From NCBI GenBank assembly GCA_049840595.1, contig JASGKO010000043.1:124001-188000 (forward strand): a stretch of 64,000 bases of DNA. The letters are read 5' to 3'. The first letter of the stretch is position 1. Every line of letters begins with the position of its first letter. The stretch is from JASGKO01 sp049840595 (lineage in GTDB: Bacteria; Verrucomicrobiota; Verrucomicrobiia; Chthoniobacterales; Chthoniobacteraceae). This document shows, one piece after another, positions 53,283 to 62,489 of the stretch. The notes under the pieces are model-generated. The model was not told the origin of the DNA. It made no database searches and saw nothing but the letters and a program-made list of their open reading frames with translations. A program made the position numbers and the translations under genes.

Positions 53283-55700
53283 TCAACGGTAAATATGTAA
53301 ATTCGGTAGCGCCTCTTGAAGTCGTGATGCCCCGGCGTCAGAGACTTGCGTCCCTCTCAAGTCAAGCCATTTGAGCGCTGAGAGTTCGATGATGTCCTTT
53401 ATCGCGTCGTCAGAGACTTGCGTCCCGTTCAAGCCGAGCGATTGGAGCGCACGGAGTTTGGCGATGTGCTCCATGGCGACGGCGGACACATGCGTCCCGT
53501 TCAAGTAGAGTGATTTGAGCGCAGGGAGTTTGGCGATGTGCGCCATGGCGACGGCGGACACATGCGTCACGCTCAAGTAAAGCGATTGGAGCGCAGGGAG
53601 TTTGGCGATGTGCGCCATGGCGACGGCGGACACTTGCATCCCTCTCAAGTCGAGCGATTGGAGCGCAGAAAGCTTGGCGATGTACGCCATGGCGACGGCG
53701 GACACTTGCGTCCCTCTCAAGTCGAGCGATTGGAGCGCAGAAAGCTTGGCGATGTACGTCATAGCGACATCGGACACTTGCGTCCCTCTTAAGGCGAACG
53801 ATTGGAGCGCAGAGAGCTTGACGATATGCTCCATGGCGGCGTTGGACACTTGTGTCACGTCCAAGTCGAGCGATTGGAGCGCAGAGAGCTTGGCGATGTG
53901 CGCCATGGCGACGTCGGAGACTTGCGTCCCGCTCAAGGCGAGCGATTGGAGCGCAGAGAGCTTGGCGATGTGCGCCATAGCAACATCGGACACTTGTGTC
54001 ACGTCCAAGTCGAGCGATTGGAGCGCAGAAAGCTTGGCGATGTACGTCATAGCGACATCGGACACTTGCGTCCCTCTCAAGTCGAGCTCTGTAATCCCTT
54101 CGAGATCGCCTAGGGTAAGGGTGGCGAGCGTTTTGCCTGCGGCTCGCGCGAGGCGAGCGCGGATCTCCTCAGGGAGCGCTTCGAGATCCACGAGAGCGCT
54201 GGAGATCCGGGAGGGGTTTGGCGGCTCCAAGCGGGGAGCCTGAAGACCCACATTGGCATCGAATGGGATGGTGAGCAGCTTCCAAAACCATGGATTGGCC
54301 AAGCATTGATCGAATGGTGTGCGCTGAAGCTCGCTCGGGCTGCTTTCGATCAAGGCTTTCGCTTCTGGTGAGATGCCGGATATCCCGCCCATAGCCCCTT
54401 TCTTCGCATCAGCCAGCGCGGCAAAGGCGGCAGGGTCATCGTCGGGGCTGTCAATGCGCCACTGCGAGGCGCGCGTAAACCAGTCGAGATTTTGCGTCAC
54501 CAGGAAGAGCTTTTCCGGGATGCCCCGCTCGCTGAGAAAACGCTGGAGGAGGTAGAAGGCGACCCCCTGGGCGAAGCGTAGGGCCGGGGTCGATCCGTTT
54601 TCGCCAAGGAGCTGGCGATTGCTGGCGGCGTCGTGCCCGCGGACGAGGGCGCTATTGATGAGGCGCTTGATCTCGCGAGGGTTGCCCTCGGCGAGGTGCA
54701 GGATGCAAGCATCCAAGGTATCGCGGTTGGCAATGCCTACGTCGCCGAGATTGGTGCGCCAGTAATCGCCGGTGGCATGATTAAGCGTGCGGATGAGTTC
54801 CTGGCTGTAGCCGTTGATCTGATCGTGGCTGGCCGGGATGTGCACCTCGACCTGGAAGAGCTTGCGCAGGTATTCCCTGCCTTTGGCCTGAGACATTCCG
54901 TAGGCCTCGTAGTGCTGCTTTACGACGGCTTCGACGACTCTAATATCCAGCCCGACGACGAACATGAGTGGCTCCAGATTGAGGTAGAGCTTGATGGCCT
55001 CCAGGACTTCCAGCGTGACTTCGGGCAGGGAGCGGTCGAGATCGTCGATGAAGAGGACGAGACGCTCATCCGCGGCGAGGCAATCCTGTAGCCAGCTTTT
55101 GAGGGTGTCTTCAAATTGATTGAGGAACGCTTTCTCGGGGTTGGTGGTGCGGTCCCATTCCTCATAAATCTCGCGGAAAACTTCGCCGGAGACTTTGGCC
55201 TTGCCGCCCTCTGCGCCCATTTCCACTTCGATCCCGGCGAGCGCGGTCAGGAAGCCGCGACCGAGGAAGGCTCCAAACCGCTTGGCCGCCGTGCGGAGAT
55301 TCCGGCCCAAGTTTTCCTGCTTGATCGCCTTTACCTTAAAGAGCGAGAGGACGACTTCTGCGATAATGCCACGCCAGACGTCCTCGCGGTCGTGGTAGCG
55401 CCAGGGATCGAACCACACCGGGTGGACCTTGGGGTGGCCCTTTCGCTCAGCGGGGGAAAGTTGATTCCACTCGCAAAGCTGGGTTTCCAGCCAGCGCATG
55501 GCGGAGGTCTTGCCCGTGCCCCAGTCGCCGTAGATAGCCACCGTGACGGGGCACTTGGTGTTTTTATGCCGCAGAATATCGAAGACGGAAGCGAGACGGC
55601 CCTCCAGCGCGAGCAGATCGGGGGAATTTTCCTCAGCTCGCGATGGATGATCCGAAAGGATCGTCATCTGCGGCGCCTTAACCACGAATTTCTCAGCCAT
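53283..55700 (-). CDS. KAP-family P-loop NTPase fused to leucine-rich repeats
   Basis: An 805-residue protein. The N-terminal KAP NTPase has Walker A GDWGTGKT near residue 55, the KAP-typical VHPVWFDPWRYHD, and Walker B LVLFIDDLDRS near residue 210, followed by sensor and NPREIKRLINS. No clear membrane helices are present. The C-terminus has eleven 24-residue leucine-rich repeats (unit like LDLRGTQVSDVAMTYIAKLSALQS, less its variable positions), encoded by near-identical 72-base units over about 53300-54090. Positions 2, 4 and 5 of the unit vary most (D/A/Y/G, R/D/S/N, G/V). KAP proteins include the phage-exclusion protein PifA. The NTPase-plus-sensor arrangement recalls NLR/STAND receptors. 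A defence role is possible but unproven. The ATG at 55700 is chosen because a longer frame would overlap the divergent hydA. Confidence 0.9.
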   Translation of the reverse strand: MAEKFVVKAPQMTILSDHPSRAEENSPDLLALEGRLASVFDILRHKNTKCPVTVAIYGDWGTGKTSAMRWLETQLCEWNQLSPAERKGHPKVHPVWFDPWRYHDREDVWRGIIAEVVLSLFKVKAIKQENLGRNLRTAAKRFGAFLGRGFLTALAGIEVEMGAEGGKAKVSGEVFREIYEEWDRTTNPEKAFLNQFEDTLKSWLQDCLAADERLVLFIDDLDRSLPEVTLEVLEAIKLYLNLEPLMFVVGLDIRVVEAVVKQHYEAYGMSQAKGREYLRKLFQVEVHIPASHDQINGYSQELIRTLNHATGDYWRTNLGDVGIANRDTLDACILHLAEGNPREIKRLINSALVRGHDAASNRQLLGENGSTPALRFAQGVAFYLLQRFLSERGIPEKLFLVTQNLDWFTRASQWRIDSPDDDPAAFAALADAKKGAMGGISGISPEAKALIESSPSELQRTPFDQCLANPWFWKLLTIPFDANVGLQAPRLEPPNPSRISSALVDLEALPEEIRARLARAAGKTLATLTLGDLEGITELDLRGTQVSDVAMTYIAKLSALQSLDLDVTQVSDVAMAHIAKLSALQSLALSGTQVSDVAMAHIAKLSALQSLDLDVTQVSNAAMEHIVKLSALQSFALRGTQVSDVAMTYIAKLSALQSLDLRGTQVSAVAMAYIAKLSALQSLDLRGMQVSAVAMAHIAKLPALQSLYLSVTHVSAVAMAHIAKLPALKSLYLNGTHVSAVAMEHIAKLRALQSLGLNGTQVSDDAIKDIIELSALKWLDLRGTQVSDAGASRLQEALPNLHIYR
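53300..54090. repeat. 72-bp coding tandem repeats (LRR units)
   Basis: About eleven units of 72 bases, for example starting at 53701, 53773 and 53845, differ by a few bases each. 'gcgattggagcgcag' and 'cttggcgatgt' recur in almost every unit. Such similarity at the DNA level implies recent duplication or gene-conversion activity and makes the length unstable. Confidence 0.9.
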
Positions 55701-55842
55701 GCCCGGGCGTAGCCAATCGGGCTCTTTGAAGCGAGACAAATATGATGCGCCGAGCCGGGGCGGATGGGGAAGGGAGCTTTCGCGCAAAACGGAATTGCGT
55801 TGTCCCGACGCATGGCGCATGTAAACGGGAGTTCTTCTACCC

Positions 55843-57234
55843 ATGAGCATCCTGATCAAAAACGGCGAAATCATCACCGCAGATGCCCGCTATGTGGCGG
55901 ACATTTTTTGCGAAGGCGAAACGATCACGCGGATTGATCGCGAGATCGACCCGGCGGGCCTGCCGCCCGGCACCGAGGTGATCGACGCGACCGGCAAATA
56001 CGTGTTCCCGGGCTTCATCGATCCGCACACGCACATTTACCTGCCGTTCATGGGCACGTACTCCAAGGATACCTACGAGACCGGCAGTATGGCGGCGCTG
56101 GTGGGCGGGACGACGACGATTTTCGACATGTGCTGCCCGTCGCGCTCGATGGAGCCGAGTGCGGGCTTTGCGAAGTGGAACGAGGAAAGCACCGGCAAAT
56201 CGGCCTGCGACTACTCGTATCACATGGGGGTAACAAAGTTTGACGAGCACTCGGCGGCGCAATTGCGCGAGATCGTGAAGGCGGGCATCGCGTCGTTCAA
56301 AATCTTTCTCGCCTACAAGGGTGCGTTCGGCATCGACGACACGGAGCTCTACCACGCGCTGAAGCTGGCGAAGGAACTGGGCGTGATCGTGTGCGCGCAT
56401 TGCGAGAACGAGACGCTGGTCGCCGAGCGGCAGAAGGAACTGCTCGCGGCGGGCGTAACCGGCCCGGAAGGCCATCACGAGAGCCGCCCGCCGAGCGTGG
56501 AGGCCGAGGGGGTGCATCATCTGATGACCTTTGCCGAGCTGACCGGCGCGCATACCTACATCGTGCACCTGAGCTGCGAGGAGGCGCTCCGCGAAGCGAT
56601 CGCGGCCCGCGAGCGCGGGGTGCATGTGGCGGTGGAAACGCTCATCCAATACCTGCTGATCGACAAGACCTACGCGGAGCGCCCGGACTTCGAGGGGGCG
56701 AAGTATGTGATGTCGCCGCCGCTGCGCGAGGCGAAGAACCAGCCGGTGCTCTGGAATGGCCTGCGCTCCGGCCTGGTGCAGACGGTCGCCACCGATCACG
56801 CGCCCTTCGACTTCGAGGGGCAGAAGCCGATGGGCAAGGAGGACTTTACGAAGATCCCGAACGGCATCCCGGCGCTCGAGGATCGCGTGAACCTGCTCTA
56901 CACCTACGGCGTAACGACCGGGAAAATCGATCTCCACACCTTCGTGAACGTCGCCAGCACCCAGGCGGCGAAGATCTTCGACCTCTTCCCGCGCAAAGGC
57001 ACGATCCAGCCCGGCAGCGACGCCAACCTGGTGATCTATGATCCGAATTATCGCGGGAAACTCTCCGCCGCGACGCAGACGATGAACCTCGATTACAACG
57101 GCTTCGAGGGCTGGGAAATCAAGGGCCGCCCGAGCGTGGTGACCGTGCGCGGCGAGGTGGCGGTGCGGGACGGAAAATTCGTCGGCACGATTGGGCGCGG
57201 CAAACTGCTCCAGCGGAAGCCGAGCCATTTTTAA
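55843..57234 (+). CDS. hydA: Dihydropyrimidinase (hydantoinase)
   Basis: A 463-residue amidohydrolase opening dihydrouracil or hydantoin rings. The metal ligands are FIDPHTHIY (two His), the carboxylated Lys in IFLAYKG, His in VCAHCENE, His in YIVHLSCEE and Asp in TDHAPF. The SKDTYETG and SPPLR segments are typical for D-hydantoinase/DHPase. Length and full motif set indicate an active enzyme. It begins 143 bases from the divergent KAP gene. No dihydropyrimidine dehydrogenase or beta-ureidopropionase is in the window. The mmsA at 50.6 kb could act later in the same degradation. Confidence 0.94.
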   Translation: MSILIKNGEIITADARYVADIFCEGETITRIDREIDPAGLPPGTEVIDATGKYVFPGFIDPHTHIYLPFMGTYSKDTYETGSMAALVGGTTTIFDMCCPSRSMEPSAGFAKWNEESTGKSACDYSYHMGVTKFDEHSAAQLREIVKAGIASFKIFLAYKGAFGIDDTELYHALKLAKELGVIVCAHCENETLVAERQKELLAAGVTGPEGHHESRPPSVEAEGVHHLMTFAELTGAHTYIVHLSCEEALREAIAARERGVHVAVETLIQYLLIDKTYAERPDFEGAKYVMSPPLREAKNQPVLWNGLRSGLVQTVATDHAPFDFEGQKPMGKEDFTKIPNGIPALEDRVNLLYTYGVTTGKIDLHTFVNVASTQAAKIFDLFPRKGTIQPGSDANLVIYDPNYRGKLSAATQTMNLDYNGFEGWEIKGRPSVVTVRGEVAVRDGKFVGTIGRGKLLQRKPSHF

Positions 57235-57546
57235 TGGGCGTGGGGACAACGCCTTTTCAAAAAGCAATTTAACCGCGGATTTCGCGGATGGGTACGGATA
57301 AAAGGCCGACTCCTCCGCGGAATCCGCGGTTAAAAACCGGTTCTACTCCATGGTCCATCTCCATCGCACGGGCGGCAACTTAACCGGTTACATAAAATTG
57401 CGAGGGACTCGCAGGCAGCGGGCGTGGTTGAATCGACATGAACTGGAATTTCCATCCATTCCGCGGCGGTCTTTTGATCTCCGCAACCGCTGTTCCGTCG
57501 CAGGAACGACCCCTTTGATGACGCACTCCATACCTTTCTACCCGCT
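57235..57546. repeat. Intergenic region with 'aaccgcggat' hairpin, copy 3
   Basis: At 57266-57336 lies the third 'taaccgcggatttcgcggat ... atccgcggttaaa' hairpin. The rest of the gap (57337-57546) has no recognised feature and must hold the promoter of the lyase gene. Confidence 0.75.
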
Positions 57547-59811
57547 GTGAAACGCTCTTCTCCCTTCATGCTTCTGCTCGGCCTCGTCATCGTCCTCGCT
57601 CCCGCGCGGGCGACGGAACCGGCGGCGAATGCGCCCTTTATCCATCCCGGCGGGCTGCATACGCAGGCGGATTTCGACCGGATGCGGAGCAAGGTGGCGG
57701 CGGGCGAACATCCGTGGATCGATGGCTGGAACCTGCTGCTGCAGGATCGCCGCGCGCAGAGCGATTACCGGCCCGGGCCGCAGCCGCACATGGCCAGTCG
57801 GCAGCGGGCACAGGACGATGCGAGCGCGGCTTACCTGAACGCGCTGCGCTGGCAGATTTCCGGCGACAAGGCGAACGCGGATTGCGCGGCGCGCATCCTC
57901 AATCGCTGGGCGGCCACGGTAAACGTGGTGCCGTACGGACCGGATCAACCCGGGCTGAGCGGCATCCCGATCGGCAGCTTTGCGCTGGCCGCGGAGGTAT
58001 TGCGCGCCTACCCGGGCTGGGCGGCGGGCGATCAGGACCGGTTCAAGCAGATGTTGCTCAAGTATTTCTACCCGTCGTGCCACGACTTTCTCGTTCGCCA
58101 CAACGGTCGGAGCGACTCCACCTTTTGGGCGAACTGGGATACGTGCAATATGCGGGCGGTGATGGCGATCGGGGTCTATTGCGATGACCGGGCGAAGTTC
58201 GACGAGGCGGTGGACTATTACAAAAATGGACGCGGCACCGGATCGATCGGGCACGCGGTGCCGTATCTCTATCCCGGTGGGCTCGGCCAGTGGCAGGAGA
58301 GCGGGCGCGACCAGGCGCACGTGATGGGTGGGATGGGATTGCTCACCGAGATGTGCCAGGTGGCCTGGAACCAGGGCGTCGATCTCTTCGGCTACGACCA
58401 TAACCGCCTGCTCGCAGGGGGCGAATACACCGCGCAATACAATCTGGGGAAGGGCGTGCCCTACACTTTTTACACGAACAGCGATCAGGCAAATCAGCCC
58501 TATATTTCGCAGAACTACCACGGGCGACTGGCCGCGTCGCACTTCGAGCTGCTCTACAATCACTACGTGGTGCTACAGGGGCTGAAGGCTCCGTTCGTGC
58601 AGCACTTTGCGGAACTGCGGCGGCCCGAGCCGGGTGAGATCGATGTCTTCGGCTTCGGCACGCTTACTTACACTTTGGAGGCCAAGGCCTCGCCGATCTT
58701 GAGCGTTGCGCCGCCCACCCCGCGTGAAGTCACCGCGACGGCGGGAGTCGGGCGCGTGGAATTGAAATGGTCGCCCTCCGGCGCTTACACCGCGCATGGC
58801 TACGAGATCGCGCGCGCGACGACGAAGGACGGCCCCTACACCTCCATCTATTCCACGAACAACTGGACCACGCCCGCCTATACGGATGCCAGCGTGCAGC
58901 CCGGGCAGACCTATTACTACACGGTCGCCGCGCTGAACAAGGCAGGCAAAAGCGCGGCCTCCGAACCGGTGAGCGCGCAGCCCACGGAGGCGGGTCCGCT
59001 GCCCCCGGCTTTTGGCGACGACGCCAGGGCCGGTTATTCGGCAGCGGCGGGAGGGACCTTCTTCGTTCCCGGGGGCGGAGGTGGCTTGCAGGGGAATGTC
59101 GTCGGCCTCCACGTGGATGGCGATTTCAACCTCACGGCGCGGCTCATCGGACGGCAGGGACGCATCACGATGCTGGGCCTGACCGCGCGCGAAACCGATA
59201 CCGCCACCCCGCGCGCCCTGGCCATGACGCTGGGCGAACTGGGCGGACGACAGGCGCGCTTTCATTTCGACGACCGGTCGGGGCAACCGGGGATGATTCC
59301 CGGGGATGATTACACCTGGCTGCCGGTGTGGTTCCGCCTGCAGCGCATCGGCGATGTTTTTACCGCTTATCAATCCTCCGATGGCATTGCGTGGTTTGAG
59401 GTGGGTCATCACACGGTGAAGCTGGCCAGCACGCTTGAGGCCGGGCTGTTGGTGAGCGTCGATCCCACGCCGCCGAAAGGAAAGCAGTCCGACACTCCGC
59501 AAGGCACGTTCGACCATTTCACCATCGAGCAAAAGCCCCCGGCTCCCCCGGCGACTCCCACCGATCTCAAAGCGACTACGCTCGATGGCGGTACCGTCCG
59601 CCTCGATTGGAAAAACGATGACCATTCCACCCGGGCCGGAATCAAAGTCGAGGCCTCCCTCGACGGCGGCCCGTTCTACGAAATCGCCAACCTCGCCGCC
59701 GATGCCACCCATTTCGAGAACACCGGCCTGCAGTTGCCAGCGGCGCTCCACTACCGCCTCCGCGCCTACAATCGCGGCGGGTATTCCAAGGATTCGGACG
59801 TGGTGCCGTAG
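57547..59811 (+). CDS. Exported alginate-lyase-like polysaccharide lyase with FN3 modules
   Basis: 754 residues: a signal peptide (FMLLLGLVIVLAPARA), an alpha/alpha-toroid 'alginate lyase' domain (about 30-370) with FWANWDTCNMRAVMAIG and QESGRDQAHVMGGMG (the Asn, Arg and His expected in the active cleft), a fibronectin type III domain (about 395-480), a beta-sandwich of DUF1349/laminin-G style (about 490-660), and a second FN3 at the C-terminus. It likely degrades uronic-acid-rich polysaccharide outside the cell. Together with the two PL4 lyases at 29-32 kb it suggests plant- or alga-derived polymer use. The GTG/ATG context supports the ATG at 57547. The start codon has a poor ribosome site. 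Confidence 0.8.
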   Translation: MKRSSPFMLLLGLVIVLAPARATEPAANAPFIHPGGLHTQADFDRMRSKVAAGEHPWIDGWNLLLQDRRAQSDYRPGPQPHMASRQRAQDDASAAYLNALRWQISGDKANADCAARILNRWAATVNVVPYGPDQPGLSGIPIGSFALAAEVLRAYPGWAAGDQDRFKQMLLKYFYPSCHDFLVRHNGRSDSTFWANWDTCNMRAVMAIGVYCDDRAKFDEAVDYYKNGRGTGSIGHAVPYLYPGGLGQWQESGRDQAHVMGGMGLLTEMCQVAWNQGVDLFGYDHNRLLAGGEYTAQYNLGKGVPYTFYTNSDQANQPYISQNYHGRLAASHFELLYNHYVVLQGLKAPFVQHFAELRRPEPGEIDVFGFGTLTYTLEAKASPILSVAPPTPREVTATAGVGRVELKWSPSGAYTAHGYEIARATTKDGPYTSIYSTNNWTTPAYTDASVQPGQTYYYTVAALNKAGKSAASEPVSAQPTEAGPLPPAFGDDARAGYSAAAGGTFFVPGGGGGLQGNVVGLHVDGDFNLTARLIGRQGRITMLGLTARETDTATPRALAMTLGELGGRQARFHFDDRSGQPGMIPGDDYTWLPVWFRLQRIGDVFTAYQSSDGIAWFEVGHHTVKLASTLEAGLLVSVDPTPPKGKQSDTPQGTFDHFTIEQKPPAPPATPTDLKATTLDGGTVRLDWKNDDHSTRAGIKVEASLDGGPFYEIANLAADATHFENTGLQLPAALHYRLRAYNRGGYSKDSDVVP

Positions 59812-59966
59812 GCCGGGATCGCATCCGAAACAATGTTTGCAGGACGCAGGCGCTCCCGAGCAGCGTCTCGCGGTGATGAAAGTGGATCGTGCTTTGAAAT
59901 GCCATCACCGGCGTTTACTTCTGGCCCAGCGGCGTTCATCATCCTTGGGTAACGAACCCAAACGAG

Positions 59967-60305
59967 ATGGCAGCACCGCGTCCAACCACGATTGCCGGGT
60001 ATATCGAGGCCGCTCCGCAGGCGGGGCAACCGCATTTGCGCCGGCTCTATGCGCTGCTCAAGCGGGTCGCGCCGCAGGCGGAGGAGGCGCTGAAATGGGG
60101 AACGCCGTTCTTCATTGAGCCGCGGTTTCTTTTCGCCTTCTCGGCGCACAAAGCGCATCTCAATTTCTCGCCCAGCTCTCAAGGGCTGGAGCCTTTCCAG
60201 GAGGAGTTGAAAAGCTACCAGACCACGAAGGGCATGCTCCAGATTCCCTATCGCGACCCGCTGCCGGAGGATCTCATCCGCCGGATTGCGGAGGTTGCGA
60301 TTTAA
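59967..60305 (+). CDS. DUF1801-family protein
   Basis: A 112-residue protein of the YdhG/YjbR-like fold: LRRLYALLKRVAPQAEEALKWGTPFF, then FAFSAHKAHLNFSPS, and PLPEDLIRRIAEVAI at the end. The family is small and of unknown function, often found near stress genes. In frame, and the same direction as the next DUF1801 gene. Confidence 0.8.
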   Translation: MAAPRPTTIAGYIEAAPQAGQPHLRRLYALLKRVAPQAEEALKWGTPFFIEPRFLFAFSAHKAHLNFSPSSQGLEPFQEELKSYQTTKGMLQIPYRDPLPEDLIRRIAEVAI

Positions 60306-60365
60306 GACCGTCCGCGCGCGCGAGGACGATTGTTTCTGGAATCCGAACCCGCCGAGTCGGCCCCC

Positions 60366-60957
60366 ATGAATGCCCCGAATCCCAAGGTCGATGCCTTTCT
60401 GAAGGATGCCCAAAAGTGGCAGGCCGGAATTTGAAAAGCTGCGGGCGATTGTCCTTGGCTGCGGCCTCACCGAGGAACTGAAGTGGGGGCAGCCCTGCTA
60501 TACCACCGACGGGAGCAACATCGTGATCATCCACGGTTTCAAGGAATATTGCGCGCTGCTCTTTTGCAAAGGCGCGCTGCTGAAGGATCCACGCCGCATC
60601 CTGATCCAGCAGACCGAGAACGTGCAGGCGGCGCGGCAGCTTCGCTTCACCAGTCTGGGTGAAATCGAGCAGCTTGAGGCCACGATTGCGTCCTACCTCA
60701 AGGAAGCGGTCGCCGCCGAAGCGAAGGGCATGGAGGTCACTTACAAAAAGACCGCTGACTTCGCGATGCCCGGGGAGCTCCGGCAGAAGCTGGATGCCGA
60801 CCCGAAGCTGCAGGCCGCCTTCACCGCCCTCACGCCCGGTCGGCAGCGGGGTTATCTGCTGTATTTCGCCTCGGCCAAGCAGTCGAAAACGCGCGAAGCA
60901 CGGATCGAGAAATGCCGGCCCAAAATTTTCAAAGGCAAGGGCTGGAACGAGGAGTAA
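60366..60957 (+). CDS. YdeI/DUF1801-type protein with OmpD-like C-terminus (one frameshift)
   Basis: About 196 residues after a shift near 60425 (MNAPNPKVDAFLKDAQKWQ, then EFEKLRAIVLGCGLTEELKWGQPCY). The first half is a DUF1801 domain (GQPCYTTDGSNIVIIHGFKEYCALLF). The second is the 'bacteriocin-protection' YdeI/OmpD-associated tail (LTPGRQRGYLLYFASAKQSKTREARIEKC). It resembles YdeI homologues linked to resistance to cationic peptides in enteric bacteria; the role here is untested. Confidence 0.75.
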
Positions 60958-61011
60958 CCTTTACTTCCTCCCACCCGCGCCCAGCCCAACCCCCATGGAA
61001 AGGAAAATGTG

Positions 61012-61914
61012 ATGACCGCCTCCGACCTCAATCCCGAGCAATTTCAAAAGGTGAAAGCGCAGCCCGGCTTCATCGCCGCACTCGATCAAAGCGGCGGCAG
61101 CACCCCGCACGCCTTGAGCCTCTACGGCATCGCGGACCACTCATGGAAGGATGATGACGAGATGTTCGCGCTCGTGCACGAGATGCGCACCCGGGTGATC
61201 ACCAGCCCGAGCTTCACCGGCGAGCGCATCCTCGGCGCGATCCTCTTCGAGGACACGATGGACCGCGAGATCGAAGGGCAGCCGACCGCCGATTACCTGT
61301 GGAAGGTGAAACGCGTCGTCCCCTTTCTGAAAGTGGACAAGGGCCTCGCCGCCGAAGCCGAGGGCGTGCAGCTCATGAAGCCGATGCCGGGCCTGCCCGC
61401 GCTGCTGGAAAAGGCGCGGACGAAGCACATCTTCGGCACCAAGATGCGCTCACTGATCAAACAGGCCAGCGCGACGGGTATTGCGGCGGTCGTGCGCCAG
61501 CAGTTCGAGGTCGCGGCCCAAATCCTCGCCGCCGGCCTCGTCCCGATCATCGAGCCCGAGGTGGACATTCATTGCCCCGAAAAAGCGCAGGCCGAGGCCT
61601 TGCTCAAAGCGGCAATCCTCCAGCACCTCGACCAGCTCCCGGCCGACCAGTCGGTGATGCTCAAGATCACCCTGCCCGAGCAGGCGGGCTTTTACGCCGA
61701 TTGCGTGGCGCATCCCCGGTTGGTGCGCGTCGTCGCCCTCTCCGGCGGCTACTCGCTGGAGGAGGCCGACAATCGCCTGCGGCAAAACCACGGTGTGATT
61801 GCCAGCTTCTCCCGCGCCCTGCTCGCCGGCCTCGCCGCGCAGCAAACCAACGCCGAGTTTAACCAGACGCTGGACGCCTCCATCGCGAGCATTTACGCGG
61901 CTTCGGTGAATTGA
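61012..61914 (+). CDS. Class I fructose-bisphosphate aldolase
   Basis: A 300-residue Schiff-base aldolase of the bacterial 'Fda' type: GFIAALDQSGGSTP near the start, ILFEDTMDREIEG, PFLKVDKGL, IIEPEVDIH, and VMLKITLPEQ with the catalytic lysine. It cleaves fructose-1,6-bisphosphate to triose phosphates. The ATG at 61012 has AAGGAAA ahead. Intact. Confidence 0.92.
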   Translation: MTASDLNPEQFQKVKAQPGFIAALDQSGGSTPHALSLYGIADHSWKDDDEMFALVHEMRTRVITSPSFTGERILGAILFEDTMDREIEGQPTADYLWKVKRVVPFLKVDKGLAAEAEGVQLMKPMPGLPALLEKARTKHIFGTKMRSLIKQASATGIAAVVRQQFEVAAQILAAGLVPIIEPEVDIHCPEKAQAEALLKAAILQHLDQLPADQSVMLKITLPEQAGFYADCVAHPRLVRVVALSGGYSLEEADNRLRQNHGVIASFSRALLAGLAAQQTNAEFNQTLDASIASIYAASVN

Positions 61915-61955
61915 GGCGCTTGCTTCGCCCTCCCTTCCTGCTCACGACGACTTTT

Positions 61956-62429
61956 ATGAAGAAATCCCTCTTCTTCTCCTTCCTCCTCGCCCTCTTCTTT
62001 TTTAGAGACATGGCGGCAGCCAGTGAGGCCACCCCCTCGCTGGAACTACACTGGTCGGGCAAACCCACTCCGCTCTCCGAACCCGCAAGCCACCAACTTC
62101 TCGACCAAGCGATGAAACTGGTGCAGTCGTCCAATTTCCATTCCGACCCGGGCGACAAATATCATTTTTTCCAGCTGCCCCAAGTGCAGAGTTCCTATCG
62201 CCAGGAGGTCGCGGGTCGCTATCTCCTGGTTACCCTGCCCGAATCGCAGTCCATCCAAACGATCGGCGGTCGAATCGAGGTGCGGGAAATCGTCATCGGC
62301 CTCAATCGTGACGATTACGCCAGCAACCTCTTCACGATCGACTCCACCGGACGCATTGTCGGCCATGCCAAGTATGCAGGGGAAGTTTGCCGCCAGATCT
62401 TCAGCACCATCGAGCAGGCCCTCCGGTAA
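61956..62429 (+). CDS. Small exported protein of unknown function
   Basis: A 157-residue protein with a signal peptide (KKSLFFSFLLALFFFRDMAAA). The mature part has no known motif; RIEVREIVIGLNRDDYASNLF and GHAKYAGEVC indicate a compact alpha/beta domain. It lies 41 bases after the aldolase in the same direction and overlaps no other gene. Confidence 0.6.
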   Translation: MKKSLFFSFLLALFFFRDMAAASEATPSLELHWSGKPTPLSEPASHQLLDQAMKLVQSSNFHSDPGDKYHFFQLPQVQSSYRQEVAGRYLLVTLPESQSIQTIGGRIEVREIVIGLNRDDYASNLFTIDSTGRIVGHAKYAGEVCRQIFSTIEQALR

Positions 62430-62489
62430 TGGAATTTAGTCCCAATCGTGATCCGCAGGCCTCAATTTCCTCTCCACTCTCAACCTCCC

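Noticed and set aside
53300..54090. Possible CRISPR array
   Set aside because: Repeat and 'spacer' lengths merge to one 72-bp coding unit in frame; no cas genes.
53602..54243. 213-codon frame opposite the LRR region with regular repeats
   Set aside because: Regularity is inherited from the 72-bp coding repeats; no separate gene.
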